This document shows positions 1 to 10,909 of a DNA stretch of 64,000 nucleotides, one piece after another. Below the pieces are notes generated by a model. That model searched no databases. It was not told where the DNA came from and worked only from the letters and a program-made list of their open reading frames with translations. Position 1 is the stretch's first letter; every line of letters begins with the position of its first letter. Source of the DNA: Acanthochlamys bracteata (Eukaryota; Streptophyta; Magnoliopsida; Pandanales; Velloziaceae); assembly GCA_019914995.1 (NCBI GenBank), contig CM034126.1, positions 191,001 through 255,000 of the forward strand, read 5' to 3'. Made by a program: the position numbers and the translations under genes.

Positions 1-279
1 TTTATGACGACCGTTTCAACTCATGTACAACAAACGATAATCTCTCTGAATCTACCGCAAACGATAATCACTTAGCATCGCAGACATTCTACTCAAATTC
101 TAGTAATAAGAGCACTCTTGCACGCATAGCATAAGTGGCAGAAAAGAGTATGAACATTTTGTTCAAGAATTACGTGGAATTGATGTGAAGGAAACAAGAA
201 TTGACATCTACATCATAGTGAAGATGATGCCTTCACCTCTCGTCGACATTCTGTTGCTACCCTGCAACTTACGTCTCGC

Positions 280-3043
280 TTATGCTTTCTTCTTTGCAGG
301 CTTCTTTGCAGGCTTGACGGCATCAGGAATCCAGGAAGACCAGAACAAAGGTAAAACTGTGAATGCCGCCTGAATAAGAATTGCTGTTGGTAATTTTTCA
401 AAGTTGCTTTCCGAAATGCCAACAGCCCGACTAAGAGCAACCCCGAAGTATGCGCTGATTATTGATGCAAGTGCAACTGCTGACATGACAAACGCCATGA
501 CTGAACCCTCGTAACCAGCTGGGCAGAGGTGAGCCATCAGGACAGTAAATGGCAGCATCTTGAACATGAACAATGCCTCCAGCAAGCCCGAGAATAAGAT
601 AACATATGCGGAGTCTGAAATTCCCATTCCTCTGTAAAAACCCTTTACGAACAACATATCAGAAACCATAAACAAAACGATAGTCACCTGGAGAGCTGAC
701 AAGATCTTCCTTACTGCAATTCCCTTTAGCGTACTGTTATAGGCCACACTCCAAACAAGTATAGACGCCTGACCAAAAACCTTGGATAGACCTATGACTG
801 ATGAATCAAGATTCAGTTGCTGGGTCTGGTAGAAAAACATTGTACCCAGCAGAATTGGTGTTACAGCATATGAAGCTGAAAACCATGCGATTGCATGGAG
901 CATCTCTGGCTTATGGAGAGCAAAGGATACTTCAGAAAGTTGCCCTTGGATGCTTGAAGTCTTTGAAGACTCCTTAGGCCTTTTGGGAAGGTTGAGAGAG
1001 CTTTCAGGAACAGAGATGGTTGCTACTAACTGAAGAAGCAGGAGGAGGCCGAAGAGAAGAAACATCACTCTGGGAGAAAGACGACTAACAGCAAGACCCC
1101 CAATGAGATTACCAATAGCACCAGCGGAGGAAGAAGCCATCCAGACAAAAGACTGAAGTTGGCCCGATCCAGATGGTGATTGCGCATCTCTGCCTGCTTC
1201 AGCGACAATCGCATCATTAGCTACTTCTGCTACAGATGCTCCAAGGTTACTGAAGATGAGGAGGAGTGTGATGATCGGGATTGTGGTGAAGGAACTAGGT
1301 AAAAGAGCAATAGCGAACCATGAAACGGCTTGCAAGAGAGCTGCAGTAAGAGAAAAAAAAACTAGCTCATTATGTTGTTCTATCCACATTATGTAACAAT
1401 CTAAGACTCTTAACTTCTGCAATGGGGTTCATTATTTATGTAGGTTTTAACAGATCATAAAACTTCTTAAGAGTTCATGAATAAACTTTTTTGCCCTGCA
1501 AATTTCTGATAACCCTTTCCTGAAAGACTTCAGATTTCGATTTGATTCATCCAGACCACATTCACCGCATTGTCACCTCACCTCTCAGAAATAGGTTCTC
1601 CAAGGTCTAGCTCAAAGCATTTAAATATTGTACTCTTCGACTTTAAAGGCCTAGCTCTCTGCTTATTGTTAGAAGGTGTGTGATATCAGACATTATATTG
1701 TTATTGTCAAATAATTCATCACTGAGTAAAATCTCAAAGACGTAGTCCTCAATTTTTTCACCTTTACAGAAACCGGTATCCTGTTTTACTGAAAGCAGAA
1801 TGCCACTGATCTAGCTAATGCAGATGCCCTGACCTAACTAGATTTTCAATTAACTTCCTTGATAAGCACTACTTAGCATGTTTTTTGAACCATGCAATGT
1901 GTGCAACTGATGAATCACAGAGAAGTTCCTTTTCCCAAAATTTTTCCACGACAATGTCAGTGTTTATGATGGCAGTATTAACTGGATGCTAGCAGTTAGC
2001 TGTTGTCATCTCTCTTAGCTGATGTCATCTCTCTTACCTAGGAACAACTGACCATATTATAGTTTATGACCGAGCGGCAATAAAGGTCATAACTTAGTAA
2101 AACATACCACATCAAACTTTTTAGGCCCACTTTCTCACTTGCACCAACGTTCCTTCTTACATTAGCAGATGTGTTAAACAAACAAGAGATTTAATCTGAC
2201 CTAAAATCAATCCAGAAATTTTCTAACACATTTTGCTTACGCACGATTGACATTTTCACCTTTATATATAAGCACTATCTAGGTTGCATGTCACACAGGG
2301 GGCCAATTAAGCATCATTGGCTATGCTGATGGAACCACTCCACCCACTCTGTAGAAGTCTCGAGATTCTACATAATTATTAATAGTGAACGAACCTAAAA
2401 GCAAAATTTCCATATATGTTGCTGGAGAAATCACCAACGTTTGATCTGAAAACTCCTTTAGAAGTTCCTAGAAGGATCAACAAAAGTATATTCTCTTGCC
2501 ACCAGCAGAATTCAGGCGTCCATCGGGATATCATTTAAACCTCAAGAACAACTATCAATTTCACTTAAACACAACATTTGATTTCGAAATCATTCAATAA
2601 ACATTTCAATAACATTTCACCAAAAATTAAGAGCTAAGAGTTCCACAAGAAATCTACTGAAACACAAAAGAAGAGCAAAATATCTCATTCTCACATGCGT
2701 ACATAACAAATTCGACTCTTCAAACTCTAGAAATTTCTAAAGCTAAAATATTCACAAAAAGGGAAAATCCCAGAATAAGCAAGAACAACAACAGATTAAG
2801 AAATTTACCTCCGATGGCAAGGTAAGGAACACGGCGTTGTCCACGGAGAGGAAGGGCATCAGAGAGAAGGCCGAAGAAAGGTTTGCCGACCATTGGAATG
2901 TTTGCAGAGTTTTGAAGCAGCTGCAGAGAAGATGGAGGGACTCGTAGTCCGTCTTTCAAGAAGTAGCTCATTGCAAGCCACGGAAAGCAGCGGAATCCCT
3001 GTACCCAGTAGCCCAATCCAAGCAACAACTTCACCTTCTCCAT
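280..3043 (-). CDS. Folate/biopterin-type transporter (BT1 family, FBT7-like)
   Basis: Integral membrane carrier of the folate-biopterin transporter (BT1) family, part of the major facilitator superfamily. Two exons on the minus strand: 2809-3043 and 280-1340, joined across a 1,468-base GT-AG intron. The join falls inside an Ala codon and gives PYLAIG-ALLQAVSW, which reads smoothly across the family. The protein is 431 residues. The start is the ATG at 3043 (MEKVKLLLGLGYWVQGF); reading frame upstream of it begins only with TTG. Seen: many hydrophobic helices, the N-terminal GYWVQGFRCFPWLAMSYFLKD block, and a Lys/Ala-rich tail (PAKKPAKKKA). From memory the N-terminal block resembles Arabidopsis FBT7 more than the chloroplast FBT1 type, and I see no clear transit peptide. 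The substrate is not proven by sequence; plant family members move folates, but several are uncharacterised. Confidence 0.88.
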
Positions 3044-3333
3044 CGCTATCCAATTCAATTCAAGGTTTTCAAAATTTGTTTGAATCGTTAAACAGAGAGT
3101 AAACTAATAACTCTCAGAGATTAATTTTTGGTTCTCTCTGTTAATATAGAGAGCAGTGAGACTGAGAACAAACGAGGAAATGGATACGTGTCAGATTTAG
3201 ATTCTAAGAGATTAACAGCTATAAAATTTTCTCTAAAAACTAATTGTTTATTCTTAAAATTTTTAACTCTTGTTCGTAAGAAACGTTAAAAGAGAATATT
3301 TTTCTTATAGAAGTTTTTGATCAGATATGATAA

Positions 3334-3552
3334 GGGTGTGTTTACAAACACCCTCAAATCACTTTTTTTTTAACTCATTTTTAATATAAAATACATACAA
3401 AAATTAATATAAAATTTTTTTATTATAAAATTTATTATAAATATTACATTAATATATAATTTTATTTTTTATTAAATATTTTTAATTTAATTTCTTTAAT
3501 TAATTTTTAAAAAATTTATTTCATTTACATTTTTATCAATATAAACACGCAC
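3334..3552. mobile_element. Tourist-like MITE (PIF/Harbinger type), copy 1
   Basis: About 219 bases, AT-rich and non-coding. The termini are inverted: gggtgtgttta at the left, and gtgcgtgttta when the right end is read in reverse. A TAA target duplication flanks it (3331-3333 and 3553-3555). Three-base TAA/TTA duplications with G-rich termini are typical of PIF/Harbinger MITEs. Two related copies occur in the window. Confidence 0.7.
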
Positions 3553-3920
3553 TAAATGCTGCAATCATCATTAGAACCGAAGATATCAACTCATATCGAC
3601 CGCATCTTTTTCCAATTTAATTTAACTAAAAAATTAATAATTATCGCAAAATTTTGAATTTAATTAAAATAAATTTGATAAAATATGAAAGTAAAGATGA
3701 AGTCAATACATTCAGTATAAATTAAAATAATTCAATTTAATTCAAAACTTTTTATCAGCTTCCTAAAGATGAAAGTCATGACAACGACATGCTTGTTAAT
3801 AATATCGAGTTGACATCTGTCGACAAACAAGGCAGCACGTCAAAGTGAATTGCTACTAAATTAAACAAAGTTAGATAACACGTCGTTAGCAGGAATCAGT
3901 GCCGGGCATTCTGTAACACC

Positions 3921-3972
3921 CGCCGTTCATTTCTAAATTTAAGTCCCGCCGTTCATTTCTAAATTTAAGTCT
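3921..3972. repeat. 26-base tandem duplication
   Basis: Two adjacent 26-base copies beginning cgccgttcatttc, differing only at the last base. Local duplication in intergenic DNA with no visible function. Confidence 0.85.
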
Positions 3973-5149
3973 CGCAGTCTTTTCATAATAATACACCACG
4001 CTTCAATTTTTGAATGACGAACACCAGGCCCATAAATATTTACGTTCCTAGAAAAACTAGTACTTGTTTTAAATACATATACCTGAGTCTCACCAAATTA
4101 AATTTTATAAAAATAAAATTTGATAAAAATAAAATTAGATAAAAAAGTTTGAGTGATATTTAAAAAAAATAAAATTAAATTTAAAATTAAATTTTAATAA
4201 AAATAAAATTTGATATAAAATTAAAAATGAAATTTAGAGTGTCAGTTAAAATAAGTGAAGTGATCCAAATTTAAATTTTAAACAGAAAAAGTAAAGTTTC
4301 GTTATTTTAAACAAACCCTTATGATAACTAATACTATGATCTAATTCACTCGGAGCTACAACATAATTTACAAAACTTGGAACTAACTCAAAAATAGTAG
4401 AGACACCATGATCAATTGAATATATATTCTCTCCCATTTTCCTAAGACACACTAAGTCATTGTTTCGGTTATAATGAATGATGATGAATGATAGTAATAG
4501 TGTAGCATTTCACCCTCTTAATTATATTTATTTATGTTTCATTAAAGAAAAGAAAGAGAATTGCTCCTCTTTTCTTACCATAAAATATAGTAAAATATGT
4601 ATTTATTAATTTGGTGAATACACATAATAACAAAAAAAAAACAAATTTTCTTTTATTTTTATTCTTTTAATTTTAAATTATTTAATATTTATTTTAATTA
4701 GATATATTCATTTTAATTAACATGTGTTAATCTTTATTATAATATATATTCAAACATTATAAAATTAAGTATTTATTATTTTCTATCTTTTTTTATTATA
4801 TTTTGATTTGTTTTTATTTTTATTTTTTAATTATGTCATACCGTAGAGGTTCTGATTTGCCGCCTTGGTGACCCACGTCTACGTCCTGAACCAAAAACTA
4901 CCTCCTATTCCCTAAAATGCTGAAGCCATTTTTATGGAATTCCAGTTTTACAAAAATTTATTTCTAAAACTACTTCAAATACAAAGACTATACGTATCAA
5001 TATTAGATTAAATTATTAGATAAACACCTGGACCAGAACTGCTGGTGGCTGAGTGCCACCACCTGTATCTTCTTTTTTTTTTAACCGGGAATTTGGAAAA
5101 CGAGCGACTGCAAATTACTTTTTTTATGTATGTAATTTCGGGACATTAT

Positions 5150-5445
5150 AAGATGCGTGAGAGTACTTATAAAATAGAATTTTTTTAAAATAAAAAATAT
5201 TTTTTTTTTAAAAATAGAATTTTTTTAAAATAAAAAATATTTTTATTTTTTTAAAAAAATAAATTTTTTTATTTTAAAAATAATAAAAATATATAATAAA
5301 AATATTTTATTTCGTAAAATTTTTTATATTTTTTAAATTTTAAAATAAATTTTTAAATACTTATAAAATATGTATTAAAAAATATATGAAAAAAAAATTG
5401 AAAAATAATTCTTGAAAAGCCGTTCCGAACGCGCACTAGATTATT
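5150..5445. mobile_element. Probable hAT-like MITE
   Basis: Imperfect terminal inverted repeats: tgcgtgagagtactt at the left, and gcgcgttcggaacggctt when the right end is read in reverse. The interior is A/T homopolymer-rich with an internal direct duplication of about 35 bases (around 5175-5245). Similar ends recur at 36991, 40380 and 54779. I could not confirm an 8-base target duplication, so both class and boundaries are tentative. Confidence 0.4.
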
Positions 5446-5962
5446 CGGAAGAGAAAAAAGTTTTAAGTTGGGCCTTGTTTTGAATTTTAGCCCATGAAAA
5501 TATAATAAGCCCGATATTTTGGGGTGAGACTAAACGGGCGTAGATGTGCGAACAGGTTTTGAAACTCTTTTTGGTCCAAGTTTAATTTGTTGGCGTAGGA
5601 AGAAAGTCGATGCCAAAGTAAAACTGCTATTTAATAAGTTATTTTTTTTTATTTCACTATTTCCCTCTTGAAATATTAATAGTATATTATAAGATTTACA
5701 AGATTGTCCCACGTCTACGTTAAAAGAACAATATTTTGAGACACATTTTGTACTATGCTCGATATTCAATTTTTACTTTTTAGTAGTTAATATATGATCT
5801 GTTTTATATTTGTAATAAAAATTGTAGATAATAAATGGCACCTCGTAGGATTTAGTAAATTTGGTTTTACTTTTAATTATTTTTATTCTAATTCTTTTAT
5901 TTTATATTTTAAATTAAAATTTTATTTTTTTAAATTATTAAAAATTCAAAAATATAAAAATA

Positions 5963-6321
5963 TTATATATATATATATATATAGGAATAAGATAGAGACA
6001 CATACTATTCTTATAGACACATTAGTGCACATGTCGACTAAAGATGGCCGGCAAGATTTTCAAATCTAATTTTCACCGTTAGATATGGAGAACAATGAGT
6101 TGCAAACATATTATTAAAATTTCAACTTAATCCGAATACAAATTGACTTTCATCAAAACTCTTAATCAAAATATATATATTTCGTTTTTGTGTCATTTTG
6201 ATCAAGAGATCCGATAGAAGTCGATTTATATTCCGATTGAGATTAAATTTGAAGATCTCGCCGATCACTTTTGACCGGCATATACACAATATATTTATAA
6301 AAATATTATGTGCCTTTATCA

Positions 6322-6345
<24 letters not shown>
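5963..6345. mobile_element. Inverted-repeat element bordered by (AT)n on both sides
   Basis: The left arm (about 5987-6070) and right arm (about 6237-6320) are inverted copies of each other. When the right arm is reverse-complemented the two share gata.ag.cacata.tatt.ttata and later c.gg.gagatcttcaaat-type blocks over roughly 80 bases, with scattered substitutions. Each arm is immediately bordered by an (AT)n microsatellite. This resembles the Micron-type MITE structure described in grasses, but the class is inference. Confidence 0.55.
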
Positions 6346-6352
<7 letters not shown>

Positions 6353-7143
6353 TTTCATATTTAAAAAAATATTATAGAGTCTGAGGGCTTTTTTAAAAAA
6401 AAAATATTATATATATTTTATAAAAGAATGTGTATATTTTAGAGCATGAGGGCTTTCTTTAAAACACGTACGTGTTTGGATTGAAATGGTCTTTGAGCTA
6501 AAGCCTGATTTGTCATTTCAAAGTTTTTATTTTATTTTCCATAAATTTGAATCTTTCTGTCGTTTTCTTCGAACGGCAAATTTGAACCAGCCAGTTTCTC
6601 CTCCACCAACCCTGCCGTTTTTTTTCCTAATTATTTTTCCAGACGTAAAATATTGTCGTCATTCTTTTACTTATAAGTGTAAAATATTGTCTCTAATTAA
6701 ATACTAAATACACTTGGTTGTATGGATTGGTTTTGAATTGACTGAGTCCCCTTGAAAATGGAAGGGACTGAAAAATATCTTATCCCCATCTTTGCCAGAA
6801 CGGAATAGCATGCATATAATTGTTATTTTTTAAAAACTGCACTCATAAAAGACTGAAACTAAAAAATATTTAAAAATACTTATTAAAAAGTTTTAAATAT
6901 ATTATTTATAAATACTTAAAAATATGATACATATAGTTATTATAATTTATATTTTATCCGTATTTTTTTAATTTTAAATATTTTAAAAAATTATATATCA
7001 CTATATTGAAATTAAAATTTTTTTTATTAGTATTGATAAGTAATTCCAAATATGTCTTTAAAACTGATTGCCTTCCATGATTAGAAGAAAACAAAAAAAC
7101 AAAAACTGACGGCGATTTGTTCTACGTTCTTCAGGTTAACTTA

Positions 7144-7376
7144 GGGCGTGTTTACCAATGGGGTAGGAAGTGGAGTTTTTAAAAAATAAAATTAAAAATT
7201 AAAAATATTTAATAAAAAATAAAATTCTATATTAATTATATATTTTTTGTAAATTTTAAATTTGAATTAAAAAAATTTTTTTATTGATAAAAAACTTTTA
7301 TTTTAATTTTTATATGTATTTATGTAAAATTTGAGTTTAAGTGAAGTGGAGTTTAGGGGTGTTCGTAAACACGCCC
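7144..7376. mobile_element. Tourist-like MITE, copy 2, upstream of BAHD gene 1
   Basis: About 233 bases. It begins gggcgtgtttac and ends with the inverse gtaaacacgccc, flanked by TTA target duplications (7141-7143 and 7377-7379). It ends about 110 bases before the TATA box of the BAHD gene, so it sits in that gene's proximal promoter. Closely related, in opposite orientation, to the copy at 39500-39761. Confidence 0.85.
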
Positions 7377-7487
7377 TTATCATTTATAGCCAACCAAGTT
7401 TGAATTCTTCACCAAACTAACTAACTAATATTATCTTTTTTCATTCTTTGAACGAGCGTCTAGTAATAATTCAAACATTCCACTTCC

Positions 7488-7495
7488 TATAAAAA
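7488..7495 (+). promoter_or_regulatory. TATA box of BAHD gene 1
   Basis: TATAAAAA, 177 bases before the chosen ATG at 7665. The leader between them is rich in CTT and CAA repeats, as in many plant 5' leaders. Confidence 0.65.
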
Positions 7496-7664
7496 CCACT
7501 TACTTCTTCATCCTGATTCAATCCACGCAGCTCAAGTTCTTCTTCTTCTACATTTCAAAAGCATTAATCCTAAAAAGGTTTATTTGGAGCTCCACTTCAT
7601 CGATCTTACAACTGCAAGCCTTCCACGACGACAAGAAGAAGAAGAAGAACAACAACAACAACAA

Positions 7665-9047
7665 ATGTCTCCAGAGCTCAGCTTGAAAGTTAACAGGAGA
7701 GTTTTCATCAAAGCATCTGATCCCTCCCTAACGCCCTACACACTCGTTCCGACCAACTTCGACACTTTCCCTGGCCCATTTCAGGCATGGGTTCACTTCA
7801 TTTACCCAAAACCTCCTGCAGGCTCCGGCGGCTTCTCCTCTGTCGTCAATATTGTCAAACAAACTCTCCCGGAGCTCCTCAACTATTACTTTCCATTCAC
7901 CGGTCGCGTTGTTAACAATCCGATCACTGGCGCCGTCGAGGTCGACTGCAATAACCAGGGAGCCGAGTTTGTGGAGGCCGAAGCGAACCTCCGGTTATGC
8001 GACATCGATTTCACTGACGTGACCAAATCTCTGAGCAGGATTTTCATTCCGTTCCCTAAGGACCTGAACTTGTGCGTGCAGGCGACGACGTACCCTTGCG
8101 GCGGCTTCTCGCTGATTTTCGCATCGAATCATCTGATGACCGACGCGAACACGATGCTCACCTTAGCTCGTACTTGGTTTGAGACCGCTCGTGTCGGAAA
8201 ACCGTCGGTGATCCCCAACCATGATCGGAGTCTACTGAAGCCGAGATCCCCGTTATCTTGGGGTCCGGAGATCGAGAGGAGGTACCAGACGGTATCCCTC
8301 GACGCTATGGTAAATGTCATGTCGTGCGATCTCGTAGCTCGACGGCTCTACACTATCGAAGTTGCTGATATCGATCGCTTGCGTTTAGAAGCTGCCGATG
8401 CGAACGGAAAGCTCGCAACACGTACTGAAGCTTTCTCAGCGTACGTCTGGAAAGCTCTCGCACGCGCAACGGGCGACGAGGATCAGAACTGTCAGATGGG
8501 ATGGCTCGTCGACGGCAGAGCAAGGTTACTGAAAGGACCAGGTTTGTCGAACTACGCAGGAAACGTCATCTCCATCGCTTCCGGCGAAGCTCCTGTCAAG
8601 GACATCAATGAACAGCCCTTAGCTAATGTTGTCAAAAGAGTCAACAAGGCGATTGCCGAAACAGCGAACGAAGAACATTTCCGGGACCTGAACGACTGGT
8701 TCGAAGCGCACAAGTCTAGCGTGAGGCTCGCCAAAGTTCAGCTAGGACTTGGCAGTCCTGCAGTGGTGATCTCTTCGTGCCACAACATGAGACTGAACGG
8801 TGACTTCGGGTTCGGAAGACCGGCGCTCGTTGTGCCGCATATCCCCTGGGAAAGGCTCGCTTCCTGCTTCATGTTGATCGCAAGGAACCCGAAAGACGAC
8901 GGGTCGTGGACGGTGATAGCTTACGTATGGCCGAAGCTGGCGGCGGAGTTGGAAGCAGGGCCAAGAGCGCTGTTCCGTCCGACGACCGCCGAGAGTGTTG
9001 GCTTGGTTGACAACAACATGCACGTGGAGCTGCTCAGCAGACTTTGA
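7665..9047 (+). CDS. BAHD acyltransferase 1 (HXXXD type)
   Basis: Single-exon enzyme of the BAHD family, which transfers an acyl group from CoA to an alcohol or amine; expected to be cytosolic. 460 residues, normal for the family. The catalytic HXXXD motif is HLMTD at residues 156-160, followed by Ala rather than the usual Gly. The C-terminal structural motif DFGWG appears as DFGFG from residue 380. The open frame extends upstream to a TTG at 7584, but the ATG at 7665 is the first ATG and aligns with the start of the neighbouring paralogue (MSPELSLKVNRR against MAELHLSVTKR). It is the first of a tandem set (relic at 9586, second gene at 10910). Acyl donor and acceptor cannot be read from sequence. 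From memory a related gene lies near MEX1 and XPT in Arabidopsis. Confidence 0.9.
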   Translation: MSPELSLKVNRRVFIKASDPSLTPYTLVPTNFDTFPGPFQAWVHFIYPKPPAGSGGFSSVVNIVKQTLPELLNYYFPFTGRVVNNPITGAVEVDCNNQGAEFVEAEANLRLCDIDFTDVTKSLSRIFIPFPKDLNLCVQATTYPCGGFSLIFASNHLMTDANTMLTLARTWFETARVGKPSVIPNHDRSLLKPRSPLSWGPEIERRYQTVSLDAMVNVMSCDLVARRLYTIEVADIDRLRLEAADANGKLATRTEAFSAYVWKALARATGDEDQNCQMGWLVDGRARLLKGPGLSNYAGNVISIASGEAPVKDINEQPLANVVKRVNKAIAETANEEHFRDLNDWFEAHKSSVRLAKVQLGLGSPAVVISSCHNMRLNGDFGFGRPALVVPHIPWERLASCFMLIARNPKDDGSWTVIAYVWPKLAAELEAGPRALFRPTTAESVGLVDNNMHVELLSRL

Positions 9048-9585
9048 ACTTGATTAATAATCTTCTTTTTGTATATAGAATATGAATGTGAGCGTCAGCG
9101 ACTAGCAATGCGAAAGAAAAATACGATTTATAATATTGTCTGTAGATTGTATTCTTGTGAATTATTCAAACTTCATCTTTTTATTTTTTTCAATAAGGAT
9201 ATACGTGTACTTGCATATAAGAATAATATTAATAAAATTTAATACGTCCTTGTGTGTATAGACTGGTCACGAAACTCCGTTCAGAATTCATTGGAGTCGC
9301 ATCATATGACTGTCATTAACGTCAACTGATTAAATCGAAACATGTTCGAGTAGCGTTTATGACATTGAAGAATTAGTTAGTTAATAGGGCTTAGTTTGTG
9401 AACTTCAATTAATATATCTGAACCAAAAAGTTCATAAGCAAAAAAAGAATTGGAATTTTATTCTTCATATTCAGCATGCATATGCATAGATGTGTTCGGC
9501 TTCGCAGCAGGTACCTTGTTTCCCTTTAAAGCGATCCACTGGGAGTGCAAGTACCTTCACAGGTGTTGTTGGTCAGTTATATACT

Positions 9586-10116
9586 TTAAGGACCAGATTT
9601 TTCGAACTACGTTGGCAACGTCGTCTCCATTGCCTCCGGCGAAGCTCCCGTGAAAGAAATCATTGAAGAACCATTGGCTAATGACGCGAAAAGAGTCAAC
9701 ACAGAGATCGCTGAAACGGCGAAATAAGAACATTTTCCAGGACGTGAACGACTGGTTCGAAGCTCACAAGTCGAGCGTGAGACTCGCTAGACTTCAGTCG
9801 GGGCTTCTACTCCTGCAGTGTTTATATCTTCGTGGCCATGACATGTGAGTCAACGGCGACATCGGGTTCGGAAGACCAGCGCCGGATATGCCGCAAGTCC
9901 CCTGGTCAAGGTTAACGTCGTGCATGCTTCATGCATGGTGATCTCGAGGAACCCGAAAGAAGACGGGTCGTGAACGGTGATAGCTCTCGTCTGGCCGAAG
10001 CTGGCGGCAGAGTTGGAGGGAGGGCCGAGAGCGTTGTTTCGTCCGACGACCGCCGAGAGAGCCTTGGCTTTGTTGACAAGAAAAACATGCACCTGGAGCT
10101 GCTCAGCAGGCTTTGA
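9586..10116 (+). pseudogene. Truncated BAHD acyltransferase relic
   Basis: This stretch matches the 3' part of BAHD gene 1, starting at the block corresponding to KGPGLSNYAGNVISIASGEAP and ending at the same C-terminal ELLSRL. The first half of the gene, including HXXXD, is absent. A TAA (gcgaaataa) replaces the Asn-Glu codons of the parent's ANEEHF block, and an extra base in the next block shifts the frame. Later blocks (DVNDWFEAHKSSVRLA, then WPKLAAELEGGPRALFRPTTAE) fall in different frames. A dead 5'-truncated tandem duplicate, closer to gene 1 than to gene 2. Confidence 0.85.
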
Positions 10117-10787
10117 TCGAGGAATGCTGAATTTCACGATTCTTTTATTTGAAACAGCATGCATGTGTTGTTGAGCGGTGAGCTTTTGTTTTGAATCGTT
10201 TGTAGTGTCGCGAGTGATTTGGGTGTTTATCTATTTGTTATTTCTCTTTTTCACTTCTTATTATTTGTATAATGGACCGGGCCGGCCCATTTTCTATAAT
10301 AGCCAGTTCTAAATTTCTAATGGGACATAACTTGGTAGTTTTCTCATGCCGAAGAAAGAACCAATGGCGCTCACACCACAACTCCAAATTTATTATTATT
10401 ATTTTTTGTTTGCAATTTTAATTAAAAGTCAGAAGATGTAATCAGCAGGTTACCGAACTTATGAAAATGAAACCTTAGCTACTTCTGAAGTTCCCAAACT
10501 TTTTTGTTTTAAAAAGATAAATCAAGTTCCAAAACTCTAAGAAGTACTTCTTGCGCTGAAATTTAAATGGATTATTTTTTCTCCTTTGACAAAACTGATG
10601 TAACCATCTCAACACACTTGAACGTCTCAATAGTCAAAACGTCATTAGTTAATCTCAATCATTCTCACCTAACTCCCCCAGCTTATCTTCCTACTTTCGT
10701 AGCATAAAATAATATTAGTATTTTAACTTATTGATTTAAATTTGACCAAAATGAGAACTCTCTGAGAAACCTTCCGAGTTCCACCGC

Positions 10788-10795
10788 TATAAATA
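10788..10795 (+). promoter_or_regulatory. TATA box of BAHD gene 2
   Basis: TATAAATA, 122 bases before the ATG at 10910. A CTT-rich leader follows (about 10840-10870). Confidence 0.7.
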
Positions 10796-10909
10796 ACCAC
10801 CATTTCTCCACCACCTTCAAGCAGCAGCAAAAGCAGAAGCTCTTCTTCTTCTTCTTCGTTCTTCTTTCAACGTATCTATAGCTTCTGCCACTGTCGAGTT
10901 CAATCAACA

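Larger units (their letters stand above)
3056..7480. other. AT-rich intergenic spacer with transposon remnants
   Basis: No supportable gene. It holds two Tourist-like MITEs (3334-3552 and 7144-7376), an (AT)n-bordered inverted repeat (about 5963-6345), a probable hAT-like MITE (about 5150-5445) and a 26-base perfect tandem duplication at 3921-3972. Long A/T runs produce many spurious short reading frames. Confidence 0.7.

Noticed and set aside
2859-3102. Frames opposite exon 1 of the transporter
   Set aside because: Shadows of the real minus-strand exon, without any resemblance to known proteins.
5530-6707. Several frames of 60-90 codons in the AT-rich spacer
   Set aside because: Composition is Lys/Ile/Tyr/Phe-rich from A/T runs, with no homology, and they overlap inverted-repeat elements.
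7584-7664. N-terminal extension of BAHD gene 1 with an acidic and glutamine-rich run
   Set aside because: The extended frame begins at a TTG, not an ATG. The paralogue starts at the position matching the ATG at 7665, and the extension looks like a CTT/CAA-type leader.
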